Positions 40,413-47,083 of a stretch of 47,083 bases of DNA are shown piece after piece. Under the pieces are notes generated by a model. That model was given only the letters and a program-made list of their open reading frames with translations, had not been told where the DNA came from and made no database searches. Origin of the DNA: Halobacteriales archaeon QS_6_64_34. GTDB taxonomy: Archaea > Halobacteriota > Halobacteria > Halobacteriales > Haloarculaceae. Within the stretch, counting starts at the first letter, position 1. Each line of letters opens with the position of its first letter. The stretch is from positions 1-47,083 of the forward strand of contig PXRT01000004.1 of the NCBI GenBank assembly GCA_003020925.1. The letters run 5' to 3'. Both the position numbers and the translations under genes were made by a program.

Positions 40413-41290
40413 TGAGTACACAGATAGAACAACAGGAGACCGAAGAGCAGGAACAGGAGACGGAGGTCGAGTCGCCGGGCGACCGGCGCCGCGCCCAGAA
40501 GCGCGAACGCGAGGCCAAGCGACAGGCCCAGCGCGAGACCGAGGAAGCGACGCTCGACGACGAGGAGACCGTCCTCCTCAAAGTGTTCCGCTACGACCCC
40601 GAAGTCGAGGGCAAGCAGGAACCCCGCTTCGACGATTTCCGGGTGCCGTTCCACAAGGGGATGACCGTCCTCGACGCGCTCATCTACGCCCGGGACACGT
40701 ACGATTCGTCGCTGACCTTCCGGCACTCCTGCCGGCAGGCCGTCTGTGGGTCCGACGCACTGTTCATCAACGGCCGCCAGCGGCTGGGCTGTAAGACCCA
40801 GATGGCCGACCTCGAATCGCCAGTCCGCATCGAACCGCTCCCCCACCAGGAGGTCATCAAGGACCTCGTCGTGGACATGGAGCACTTCTACGACCAGATG
40901 CACGCCGTCGAGCCGTACTTCGACGCCGACGAACTCCCCGAGGACGGCTTAGAAGAGCAGCGCCAGAGCCGGGAGAACCGCGAGAAAGTGAAGATGTCCA
41001 CGCGGTGTATCTGGTGTGGCGCCTGCATGTCCTCGTGTAACATCGCCGCCGGCGACAACAAGTATCTCGGCCCGGCGGCCATCAACAAGGCCTACCGCTT
41101 TGCGATGGACGAGCGCGAAGGCGAGAACCGCAAGCATGAGCGCCTGCGCATTATCGAACAGGAACACGGCGTCTGGCGGTGCCAGACCCAGTTCTCCTGT
41201 ACCGAGGTGTGCCCGAAGGACATCCCGCTGACCGAGCACATCCAGGAGCTGAAACGCGAAGCGGTCAAGAACAACCTGAAGTTCTGGTAG
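40412..41290 (+). CDS. sdhB: Succinate dehydrogenase iron-sulphur subunit
   Basis: A 292-residue electron-transfer subunit. The [2Fe-2S] domain has RHSCRQAVCGSDALFING with the distal Cys in RLGCKTQ. The [4Fe-4S]/[3Fe-4S] domain has CIWCGACMSSCN and later CTEVCPKDIPL. The N-terminal 45 residues are a Gln/Glu/Arg-rich charged extension absent from bacterial SdhB, as seen in other haloarchaea. It links SdhA's flavin to the SdhCD quinone site. Confidence 0.94.
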   Translation: MSTQIEQQETEEQEQETEVESPGDRRRAQKREREAKRQAQRETEEATLDDEETVLLKVFRYDPEVEGKQEPRFDDFRVPFHKGMTVLDALIYARDTYDSSLTFRHSCRQAVCGSDALFINGRQRLGCKTQMADLESPVRIEPLPHQEVIKDLVVDMEHFYDQMHAVEPYFDADELPEDGLEEQRQSRENREKVKMSTRCIWCGACMSSCNIAAGDNKYLGPAAINKAYRFAMDEREGENRKHERLRIIEQEHGVWRCQTQFSCTEVCPKDIPLTEHIQELKREAVKNNLKFW

Positions 41291-41323
41291 TCCTAAGGAC
41301 CGTCAGACAACCCTTACCATACA

Positions 41324-43150
41324 ATGTACGAACACGACGTTATCGTGGTCGGCGCGGGCGGCGCCGGCCTCAGAGCGGCCATCGCAGCGGACGAGGAGGG
41401 TGCCGACGTGGCACTCGTAACCAAACTGCATCCGGTGCGCAGCCACACGGGCGCAGCAGAGGGCGGTATCAACGCTTCACTCCGTGAAGGCGACTCCTGG
41501 GACCTCCACGCCTACGATACAATAAAAGGTGCCGACTACCTGGCTGACGCGCCGGCAGTCGACACCTTCGCCAAGGCCGCGCCCGAAGAGGTCATCCAGA
41601 TAGAACACTGGGGAATGCCGTTCTCCCGCGAGGACGACGGCCGCGTCTCACAGCGGCCCTTCGGCGGGATGTCGTTCCCGCGAACCACCTACGCCGGCGC
41701 CGAGACCGGCCACCACCTGCTGCATACGATGTACGAGCAGGCGGTCAAGCGCGGCATCGAAGTGTACGACGAGTGGTACGTCACTAACCTCGCAGTGACC
41801 GACCACGAGAACCCGGAAGACCGGGAGTGTCACGGCTGTGTCGCCTACGACATCAAGTCCGGCGAGATTCACGGGTTCAAAGCCAAGCGCGGCGTCATCC
41901 TCGCCACCGGCGGGCTGGGCCAGGCCTTCGACCACACCACCAACGCCGTCGCCAACACCGGCGACGGCTGTGCGATGGCCTACCGCGCCGGCGCGCCGAT
42001 GGAGGACATGGAGATGATTCAGTTCCACCCGACGACGCTCCCCTCGACCGGGGTGCTCATCTCCGAGGGGGTCCGTGGCGAGGGCGGCATCCTCTACAAC
42101 GCCGAGGAAGAGCGGTTCATGTTCGAGTACGGCTACGCGAACAACGACGGCGAACTCGCTTCCCGGGACGTGGTCTCCCGTGCGGAACTGACGGAGGTCA
42201 ACTCGGGTCGCGGTATCGAAGACGAGTACGTCGACCTCGACATGCGCCATCTGGGCGAGGAACGCATCCTCGACCGCCTCGAGAACATCCTCCACCTCGC
42301 GGAGGACTTCGAGGGCGTCGACGGACTCGACGAGCCGATGCCGGTCAAGCCCGGCCAGCACTACGCGATGGGCGGCATCGAGTGTGACGAGAACGGCGAG
42401 ACCTGCATCGACGGGCTCTACGCCGCCGGCGAGACCGCGTGTGTCTCGCTGCACGGCGCGAACCGGCTGGGTGGCAACGCCCTCCCGGAGCTGCTCGTCT
42501 TCGGCGCCCGCGCGGGCTGGCACGCCGCCGGCAAGGAGATGAAGGCCGCCGAAATCGACACCGGCCCCTCCGCCAAGAGCGAGGACGGCGCGGTCCAGCC
42601 GCCCGTCGAACCCGGTGCCATCGACGCCGGCAGCGAGGACGTCGTCGCCGACGGCGCTGCAATCGAGCCGACCGCAGTCATCGAGAACGCCGTCGAGAAC
42701 GAGCGCGAACGCGTCGAGACGCTCCTCGAAGCAGACGGCATCAACCACGCGAACGTCCGCGCGGACATCCAGGAGACGATGACCCGGAACGTCAACGTCT
42801 TCCGGGAGGAAGAGAGCCTCGAGGACGCGCTGCGTGACCTCCGCGAGGCCCGTGAGACCTACGAGGACGTGGCCGTCTCGGACCCATCGCGGACCTACAA
42901 CACCGACCTCATCCACACCATCGAGACGCGCAACATCCTGGACGTGGCCGAGGCCATCACCCTCGGTGCGCTGGCCCGAGAGGAGTTCCGTGGCGCCCAC
43001 TGGCGCGCCGAACACCAGGAGCGCAAGGACGACGAGTGGATTAAACACACGATACTGGCCTGGTCGGACGGCACGCCGGAGCTGTACTACAAGCCGGTCA
43101 ACCTCGAAGGCGACGAGGAGACGTACGAGCCCAAAGAGCGGAGTTACTGA
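41324..43150 (+). CDS. sdhA: Succinate dehydrogenase flavoprotein subunit
   Basis: A 608-residue catalytic subunit that oxidises succinate to fumarate. The FAD-binding GAGGAGLRAAI starts at residue 9, the covalent-FAD His is in RSHTGAAEGGI, and active-site regions HPTTL, RGEGGIL and GQHYAMGGI are present, followed by LHGANRLGGNALPELLVFG. An acidic insert at about residues 407-450 is longer than in bacterial SdhA. It ends the sdhCDBA cluster with a 33-nt gap after sdhB. Confidence 0.95.
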   Translation: MYEHDVIVVGAGGAGLRAAIAADEEGADVALVTKLHPVRSHTGAAEGGINASLREGDSWDLHAYDTIKGADYLADAPAVDTFAKAAPEEVIQIEHWGMPFSREDDGRVSQRPFGGMSFPRTTYAGAETGHHLLHTMYEQAVKRGIEVYDEWYVTNLAVTDHENPEDRECHGCVAYDIKSGEIHGFKAKRGVILATGGLGQAFDHTTNAVANTGDGCAMAYRAGAPMEDMEMIQFHPTTLPSTGVLISEGVRGEGGILYNAEEERFMFEYGYANNDGELASRDVVSRAELTEVNSGRGIEDEYVDLDMRHLGEERILDRLENILHLAEDFEGVDGLDEPMPVKPGQHYAMGGIECDENGETCIDGLYAAGETACVSLHGANRLGGNALPELLVFGARAGWHAAGKEMKAAEIDTGPSAKSEDGAVQPPVEPGAIDAGSEDVVADGAAIEPTAVIENAVENERERVETLLEADGINHANVRADIQETMTRNVNVFREEESLEDALRDLREARETYEDVAVSDPSRTYNTDLIHTIETRNILDVAEAITLGALAREEFRGAHWRAEHQERKDDEWIKHTILAWSDGTPELYYKPVNLEGDEETYEPKERSY

Positions 43151-43232
43151 GCCGCGACAGCGGTTTCAGAAACGCTATGATTGGGCATCCCCGTCACATA
43201 TTTGACCGTCCCGTGCCAACGGATGGCTGTTC

Positions 43233-43335
43233 GGAAGGGTGGCTCAGTGGTAGAGCGCTGCCGGCCAAAATGCCAGAAAACGGCCTGGTAGTTTCCCTCG
43301 CAGGGCTCCGCGTGGTTCGAATCCCGCCCCTTCCA
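43233..43335 (+). pseudogene. Degenerate tRNA-like sequence
   Basis: The ends pair as an acceptor stem (GGAAGGG at 43233-43239 with CCCTTCC at 43328-43334, then A). A D-arm GCTCAGTGGTAGAGC and a T-loop-like GGTTCGAATCCCGC are clear. The middle does not fold: the anticodon stem CTGCC/GGTAG encloses 24 nt without the invariant T33, and the 5' half of the T stem is broken by CGCAGGGCTCCGCGT. It could be a decayed tRNA, an integration remnant, or a tRNA with an unusual intron. The amino acid cannot be assigned. Confidence 0.5.
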
Positions 43336-43653
43336 TCGTGCTCCGAACGAACGTAAGCGCCTCGGTTCGAATCCCGCCCCCACCGGGCCCGGTAGTCGAT
43401 AGCGCTCGCCGTCTCGGTCGGCAGACGCAGGGCTCCGCGTTGTCTGACCGGACCTGTCGCTCGGAAGTATTGAAAGTGGGGGTGGGGGGGGGTGGTGGCA
43501 CCAGAACGGTGCCATACCATGTTAATGGAGCCCATCACATAAATAACCTTCGTCTAAATTATCAACTCTGAATTTAATGGTGGTGTTTGCGGCCGGTCGG
43601 GGTTCGAATCCGCTGAACGAGTTTGCCACTCGCAAGTTTGCTCGTGGCAAAAA
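43336..43653. other. tRNA-fragment and repeat region without genes
   Basis: No coding gene is supported. GGTTCGAATCCCGCCCC, the T-loop end seen in the preceding tRNA-like sequence, recurs at 43364-43380, and a related GGGGTTCGAATCCG occurs at about 43599-43612. CGCAGGGCTCCGCGT occurs at 43299-43313 and again at 43426-43440. There is a G-rich run near 43477-43500, then an AT-rich stretch (43520-43590). Just before the tRNA-Leu a TTTGCCAC/GTGGCAAA hairpin could terminate transcription. The pieces look like relics of integration at tRNA genes. Confidence 0.5.
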
Positions 43654-43738
<85 letters not shown>

Positions 43739-43870
43739 TGACTGCGCCTTGCTGCAATAAATCGTATCCCGTGGTCGAATAAAAGGGCTTTCGTTTGCGT
43801 CCCGGTCCGCCACGGCGTGCCATCCAGGTGAACCGGATGTTTCAAATACGACGAAACCGCTACCGGGGGC

Positions 43871-44371
43871 ATGGCCAAATACTCGACCGGCGACGGCGGC
43901 GACAGCGCCGGCGGGAGCTGTGAACTCTGCGGAGCGGGCGGGGATACACAGACCGCCAGCGTCGCGGGTGCGACACTCCAGCTTTGCAGTGACTGTGCAC
44001 AGAATCACGGTGAGAACGAGCGCACGGGTTCGAACAGCGGCTCGGAGGGGGAGCGGGACCGCAAGCGCCGGGCCGCCCAGAACACCGCAAAGATACAGGA
44101 CGCCCAGTCCGCCGACGCCTCCCACTGGGAGGACGGCGCCGACTACGACACCGACCAGCTCCCGTATCTGGTCAAGGAGTACGGCTCGCTGGTCACCGAG
44201 GCCAGACAGGACAAGGGCCTCCAGACCGGGGAACTCGCCGACGAACTGGACCTCACCGAAGACGACGTACTGGCCGTCGAACAGGGCCGGGCGGTCCAGG
44301 CGAACGTCGACGGCTCGACTATCACGGCGCTGGAAGGATTTCTGGATATCGAACTCGCGGAGTCCCGCTGA
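43871..44371 (+). CDS. Archaeal multiprotein bridging factor (MBF1)
   Basis: A 166-residue transcription co-factor homologue. The N-terminal zinc ribbon has CELCGAGG and LCSDC (about residues 17-40). A polar linker with ERDRKRR leads to the Cro/C1-type helix-turn-helix (about 108-160): VTEARQDKGLQTGELADELDLTEDDVLAVEQGRA. In eukaryotes MBF1 bridges activators and TBP; in archaea it also contacts the small ribosomal subunit. A TTCAAATAC box about 26 nt before the ATG predicts a leaderless message. It reads away from the tRNA-Leu gene. Confidence 0.9.
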   Translation: MAKYSTGDGGDSAGGSCELCGAGGDTQTASVAGATLQLCSDCAQNHGENERTGSNSGSEGERDRKRRAAQNTAKIQDAQSADASHWEDGADYDTDQLPYLVKEYGSLVTEARQDKGLQTGELADELDLTEDDVLAVEQGRAVQANVDGSTITALEGFLDIELAESR

Positions 44372-44413
44372 CAGCGCCGAAGGGCATTTGCTGACTGCGG
44401 GCGTAGCACCGCT

Positions 44414-44956
44414 GTGACCTGCGACGCTGTCGTCTACGACCTCGACGGGACGCTGGTCGACCTCGCCGTCAACTGGGGTATCGTCACCCGCGACGTGGCC
44501 CAGGTTCTCAGCGACCACGGCGTAGAACCGGAGCGAGCGAGCCTCTGGGAGATGCTCGAACAGTCCGGACGGACCGGCTATCGTGACGCCGTCGAGGCGA
44601 CTATCGCCGAGTACGAGCGGACGGGCGCTCGCGAGTCGAGGCGGCTGGCCCTGGCCGACGGGCTGCCCCACACCGTTCCCGTGGGCGTCTGCTCGCTCAA
44701 CGCCGAGTCGGCCTGTCGGCTGGCTCTCGAGGTCCACGGTATCGAGAGCGCCGTCGGGCCGGTGGTGGGCCGTGATTCCGTCGGTTCGGAGAAACCGGAC
44801 CCGGAGGGGCTGCTGGCGGTCATAGCGGAGCTGGGGGCGGTCCCAGAAGCGACGGTGTTCGTCGGCGATTCCGAGCGGGACGCCGAGACGGCACGACGGG
44901 CCGGCACCGACTTCGCGTGGGCGGGCGAGTTCAATCAGCGCCGATACCGGGCGTAG
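44414..44956 (+). CDS. HAD-superfamily hydrolase (phosphoglycolate phosphatase-like)
   Basis: A 180-residue HAD phosphatase starting at GTG. Motif I is VVYDLDGTLVDL with both Asp residues, motif II Ser lies around VCSLNAES, motif III Lys in SEKPDP, and motif IV in VFVGDSERDAETARRAG. A helical cap domain spans about 15-75. Substrate cannot be told; phosphoglycolate, pyrophosphate or a sugar phosphate are possible. It starts 43 nt after the MBF1 stop on the same strand, and its end overlaps the convergent membrane protein by 22 nt. Confidence 0.85.
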   Translation: MTCDAVVYDLDGTLVDLAVNWGIVTRDVAQVLSDHGVEPERASLWEMLEQSGRTGYRDAVEATIAEYERTGARESRRLALADGLPHTVPVGVCSLNAESACRLALEVHGIESAVGPVVGRDSVGSEKPDPEGLLAVIAELGAVPEATVFVGDSERDAETARRAGTDFAWAGEFNQRRYRA

Positions 44957-45189
44957 AGATAGACCGAGAGAGCAGTCAGTATCCAGACGACGGCGCCGAC
45001 ACGGACGGCAAAGAGGGCCCGGCTCGTCCAGGTCGGAAGCCGCGTCCAGATGGAGGTCGCGGCGACGATTGGCGACCCGACGATGATGGTCGTGACGAAG
45101 GTGACCTGCATCACCCAGCCGAAGTCAACGCCGTCGGGGTCTGTCTCTTCGACTGCTGGCACGGACGACGGTTCCGAGCGGGACGGCAA
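44935..45189 (-). CDS. Small two-span membrane protein (DUF5822-like)
   Basis: An 84-residue protein with a polar acidic N-terminus and two membrane spans, at about residues 25-46 (WVMQVTFVTTIIVGSPIVAAT) and 58-79 (ALFAVRVGAVVWILTALSVYL), ending in a basic RYRR. Its 3' end overlaps the convergent HAD gene by 22 nt, so their transcripts are antisense to each other there. The family name is a tentative recollection; function is unknown. Confidence 0.7.
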   Translation of the reverse strand: MPSRSEPSSVPAVEETDPDGVDFGWVMQVTFVTTIIVGSPIVAATSIWTRLPTWTSRALFAVRVGAVVWILTALSVYLYARYRR

Positions 45190-45283
45190 GGCGGTTGCGG
45201 TTTACTCCATTCGAGAAGAGGCACTCCCTTCGCTACGGGCTCCGTTACATCTATTACGTAACGTATCGTACTGTATTGTAACG

Positions 45284-45577
45284 ATGAAAACCGTCACGAC
45301 TCGAATACCCGAAGACGACGAAGAGGCTTTGTCCGCACTCGAAGAAGAGCTAACCGCAGACCGGTCGGAGGTTCTGCGCCGGCTCATCCGACAAGGCCTC
45401 AGGGACTGGCGCCAGGAGAAGGCAGTTAAACAGCTCCGAGAGCATACCATAACCCTCCGTCGGGCGGCCGAGATTGCCGACGTGACGTACGTCGAAATGC
45501 TCTCTCTTGTTGCTGAGGAAGGTATCGATACCGGATACACGACTGACGACCTCGAACGAGACCTCGGGCGGATTTGA
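45284..45577 (+). CDS. UPF0175-family antitoxin candidate
   Basis: A 97-residue protein. The N-terminus is a ribbon-helix-helix-like DNA-binding part (TVTTRIPEDDEEALSALEEELTADRSEVLRRLIRQGL). The C-terminal half, with ITLRRAAEIADVTYVEMLSLVAEEGIDTGYTTDDLERDL, is the UPF0175 pattern found next to PIN-domain toxins. The AT-rich upstream region (ATTACGTAACGTATCG) contains a short palindrome at 45255-45262 that could be an autoregulatory operator. It is coupled to the toxin by TGATG. Confidence 0.82.
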   Translation: MKTVTTRIPEDDEEALSALEEELTADRSEVLRRLIRQGLRDWRQEKAVKQLREHTITLRRAAEIADVTYVEMLSLVAEEGIDTGYTTDDLERDLGRI

Positions 45578-46068
45578 TGGCTGTCGTTGATTCGTCCGCA
45601 CTAATCGCCCTCGCACGGATTGGTCGTCTTGCCCTCATCTCGGCAATCTTCGACGAACTACGGACGACACGTCAGGTTCGGGATGAAGTCCTCACCGAGG
45701 GGAAGCGAGGAACTGCCGCACTGACCACTTTTTTTGATGATGTGTCGGTCTGTGAAATGCCAACCGACGCTGAGAACGTCGCATCGTTGGAGGGGGTAGC
45801 TGTGGCCGACGCATCGGTAATTTTGCTTGCTGACGAAGGGGAAGAAGTGCTACTCGCCAACGATAAAGGACTCATCGAAGTCGCCCGGAGTCACGGTGTC
45901 GAATGTTGGTGGGTGACAACGCTACTGCTCAAGTGTACGAAAGAAGGGGTATTGACTGCCACAGAAGCGACCGATGTGTTGTATGACCTCGTGGATGCAG
46001 GCATGAATCTTTCCCCACAGGTGTATACGCAGGTACAGCGGAAACTTCGAGAACTCGGGGAATCATAG
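45577..46068 (+). CDS. PIN-domain (DUF3368-like) toxin candidate
   Basis: A 163-residue PIN-fold nuclease. The acidic residues expected for Mg-dependent RNA cleavage are present: Asp5 in VVDSSALIAL, Glu37 in VRDEVL, Asp78 in VADASVILLA and Asp96 in LLANDKGLIEVA. The ATG at 45577 shares its A with the stop of the antitoxin, so translation is coupled. Codon use is less G+C-rich than in neighbours (for example tttttttgatgat and repeated AT-ending codons), suggesting transfer. The C-terminal LSPQVYTQVQRKLREL matches DUF3368 proteins. Confidence 0.85.
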   Translation: MAVVDSSALIALARIGRLALISAIFDELRTTRQVRDEVLTEGKRGTAALTTFFDDVSVCEMPTDAENVASLEGVAVADASVILLADEGEEVLLANDKGLIEVARSHGVECWWVTTLLLKCTKEGVLTATEATDVLYDLVDAGMNLSPQVYTQVQRKLRELGES

Positions 46069-46070
46069 GG

Positions 46071-46154
46071 TGGGTCGACCCGGAGGTACTGGAGGCTCTG
46101 ACCGACCAGCTCGGTCGGGACATGGGCCTGCTCGGCGACGACCCGAACACGTAA
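46071..46154 (+). pseudogene. C-terminal remnant of a lost gene
   Basis: Directly after the toxin stop codon, 27 codons read WVDPEVLEALTDQLGRDMGLL and then an acidic end closing at TAA 46152-46154. The composition and G+C-rich third positions are like neighbouring native genes, unlike the toxin. No start codon and no room for a full gene exist upstream. It looks like the tail of a gene cut by arrival of the toxin-antitoxin module. I cannot identify the original gene. Confidence 0.45.
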
Positions 46155-46179
46155 TATCCCGGAGCGCCCCGCCACGCAT

Positions 46180-46986
46180 ATGACCACCGTTCGGGACCTG
46201 CAGGCGATAGCCGGCGACGAACCGATAACGATGCTGACGGCCTACGACGCCGTGACGGCGGCGCTCGTCGAGGCCGCCGGGGTGGACGTGGTACTCGTCG
46301 GAGACAGCATGGGCAACGCCGTGCTGGGCCACGAGGACACGCTCCCGGTGACCGTCGACGAGATGGCCTCCCGGGTCGGCGCGGTGGCTCGGGGCACCGA
46401 GGACGCCCTGGTCGTCGCGGATATGCCCTTCCTCTCCTTTGGCGCCGACGAGGGAGAGAGCGTGCAAAACTGCGGGCGGATGCTCAAGGAGGAAGGTGCC
46501 AACGCCGTCAAGCTGGAATCGGGCCCACACACCATCGAACTGACCGAGCGGCTCGCCGACCTCGGCATCCCGGTGATGGCCCACCTCGGTTTGACCCCCC
46601 AGAGCGTTAATCAGACCGGCTACACACAGCAAGCGACCGACCGCGAGGAAGCAACGGAGATTCTCGACCTGGCCCGGGCCCACGAAGAGGCCGGTGCGTT
46701 CGCCCTGGTACTCGAACACGTTCCCGCGAATCTCGCCGCCCAGGTGACCGAGGCTATCTCGATTCCGACTATCGGTATCGGGGCCGGCGGCGACTGCGAC
46801 GGGCAGGTGCTCGTCTTTACGGACGTGGTAGGGCTGGCCGACTCTTCGCCCCCCTTCGCCGAGCAGTTCGGCGACGTCCGCAGCGAGGTCGAGTCGGCCG
46901 TGAGCGACTACGTCGAGGCCGTCGAGTCCGGCGAGTTCCCCGGTAAGCGACACGCCGATACCGCCGAAGAGCTGGACGGCCTTTAG
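46180..46986 (+). CDS. panB: 3-Methyl-2-oxobutanoate hydroxymethyltransferase
   Basis: A 268-residue enzyme that adds a hydroxymethyl group to 2-oxoisovalerate, giving ketopantoate for CoA synthesis. The TIM-barrel signature runs MLTAYDAVTAALVEAAG, VLVGDSMGNAVLGHEDTLPVT with metal ligands Asp, VVADMPF, GANAVKLE, VMAHLGLTPQSVNQ and IGIGAGGDCDGQVLVF. Length is normal. No other pantothenate gene is in view. The stop codon lies at the edge of the palindromic element, as for the P-loop ATPase gene. Confidence 0.93.
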   Translation: MTTVRDLQAIAGDEPITMLTAYDAVTAALVEAAGVDVVLVGDSMGNAVLGHEDTLPVTVDEMASRVGAVARGTEDALVVADMPFLSFGADEGESVQNCGRMLKEEGANAVKLESGPHTIELTERLADLGIPVMAHLGLTPQSVNQTGYTQQATDREEATEILDLARAHEEAGAFALVLEHVPANLAAQVTEAISIPTIGIGAGGDCDGQVLVFTDVVGLADSSPPFAEQFGDVRSEVESAVSDYVEAVESGEFPGKRHADTAEELDGL

Positions 46987-47083
46987 TAAACTACCCCGCC
47001 CTACTCGCTCCCTCGGGCCTTGCGGCCCTCGGTCACTCCTTGAGGGCGGGGCTTTCCCGAAACGACATTGTGCCCCGCGACCC
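46985..47083. mobile_element. Second copy of the IS200/IS605-like palindromic element, cut by window end
   Basis: Matches 20325-20423 over 99 bp with a single difference (C at 47011 against T at 20351). It includes the left hairpin (CCCCGCCCT with AGGGCGGGG). It begins at the panB stop codon just as the first copy begins at the P-loop ATPase stop. Whether a tnpB follows lies outside the window. Confidence 0.6.

Noticed and set aside
43477..43500. G-rich run as a G-quadruplex regulatory element
   Set aside because: The run is close to a single G tract with few spacers and lies in a decayed region with no adjacent promoter to control.
43144..43538. Minus-strand open frames across the tRNA-fragment region
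   Set aside because: Their apparent motifs (such as GRDSN and GAGFEP) are translations of reversed tRNA T-arms, a common artefact.

Overview
The window reads as chromosomal DNA of an extremely halophilic archaeon (class Halobacteria; a Haloarcula-like family is a guess from overall resemblance). The evidence is high G+C coding DNA, very acidic proteins, many start codons about 26-30 nt after a TATA box with no leader, a HalX response regulator, a UPF0058 protein, archaeal MBF1, a fused 3HCDH-ECH protein and archaeal tRNAs.

Layout. 1-2.3 kb: the end of a repeat element, a small membrane protein, a DUF2797 protein, a Met/Gly-rich acidic protein and a winged-helix regulator. 2.3-15 kb: an NRDE protein and a complete core menaquinone set on the minus strand (menF-menD, menB, menA-menC-menE). 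It is interrupted by plus-strand genes: a KaiC-like ATPase with a LOV-like histidine kinase, and a membrane J-domain protein. 15-24 kb: a 272-bp terminal-inverted-repeat element, a ribbon-helix-helix protein, UPF0058, enoyl-CoA hydratase, CPD photolyase, superoxide dismutase, a P-loop ATPase, a tnpB-less IS200/IS605-like palindromic element, DUF302, a metallo-hydrolase, a HalX regulator with a RecA-like ATPase, and thyX. 24-29.4 kb: a branched-chain amino acid type ABC transporter (livHMGF) facing a substrate-binding lipoprotein whose two halves are in swapped order. 29.5-38 kb: a large FAD/Fe-S dehydrogenase, a membrane-anchored helix-turn-helix protein, two tRNA-Glu genes, a zinc-finger protein, a GlmU-like enzyme and a fused beta-oxidation enzyme. 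38-43 kb: cysE preceded by a Cys-rich leaderless small ORF, a DNA glycosylase, and sdhCDBA. 43-47 kb: degenerate tRNA pieces beside tRNA-Leu, MBF1, a HAD hydrolase, a toxin-antitoxin pair, a gene remnant, panB, and a second copy of the palindromic element.

How the genes fit together. The men genes make the naphthoquinone ring of menaquinone, and succinate dehydrogenase is a likely electron donor to that quinone pool. Photolyase, SOD, the glycosylase and the LOV-like kinase suit a sunlit, oxidising brine.

The most noteworthy observations are the apparently circularly permuted substrate-binding protein (24085-25380) and the leaderless small ORF ending Cys-Cys-stop directly upstream of serine acetyltransferase (38220-38294). 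The latter resembles the cysteine-responsive leader peptides known from mycobacteria.
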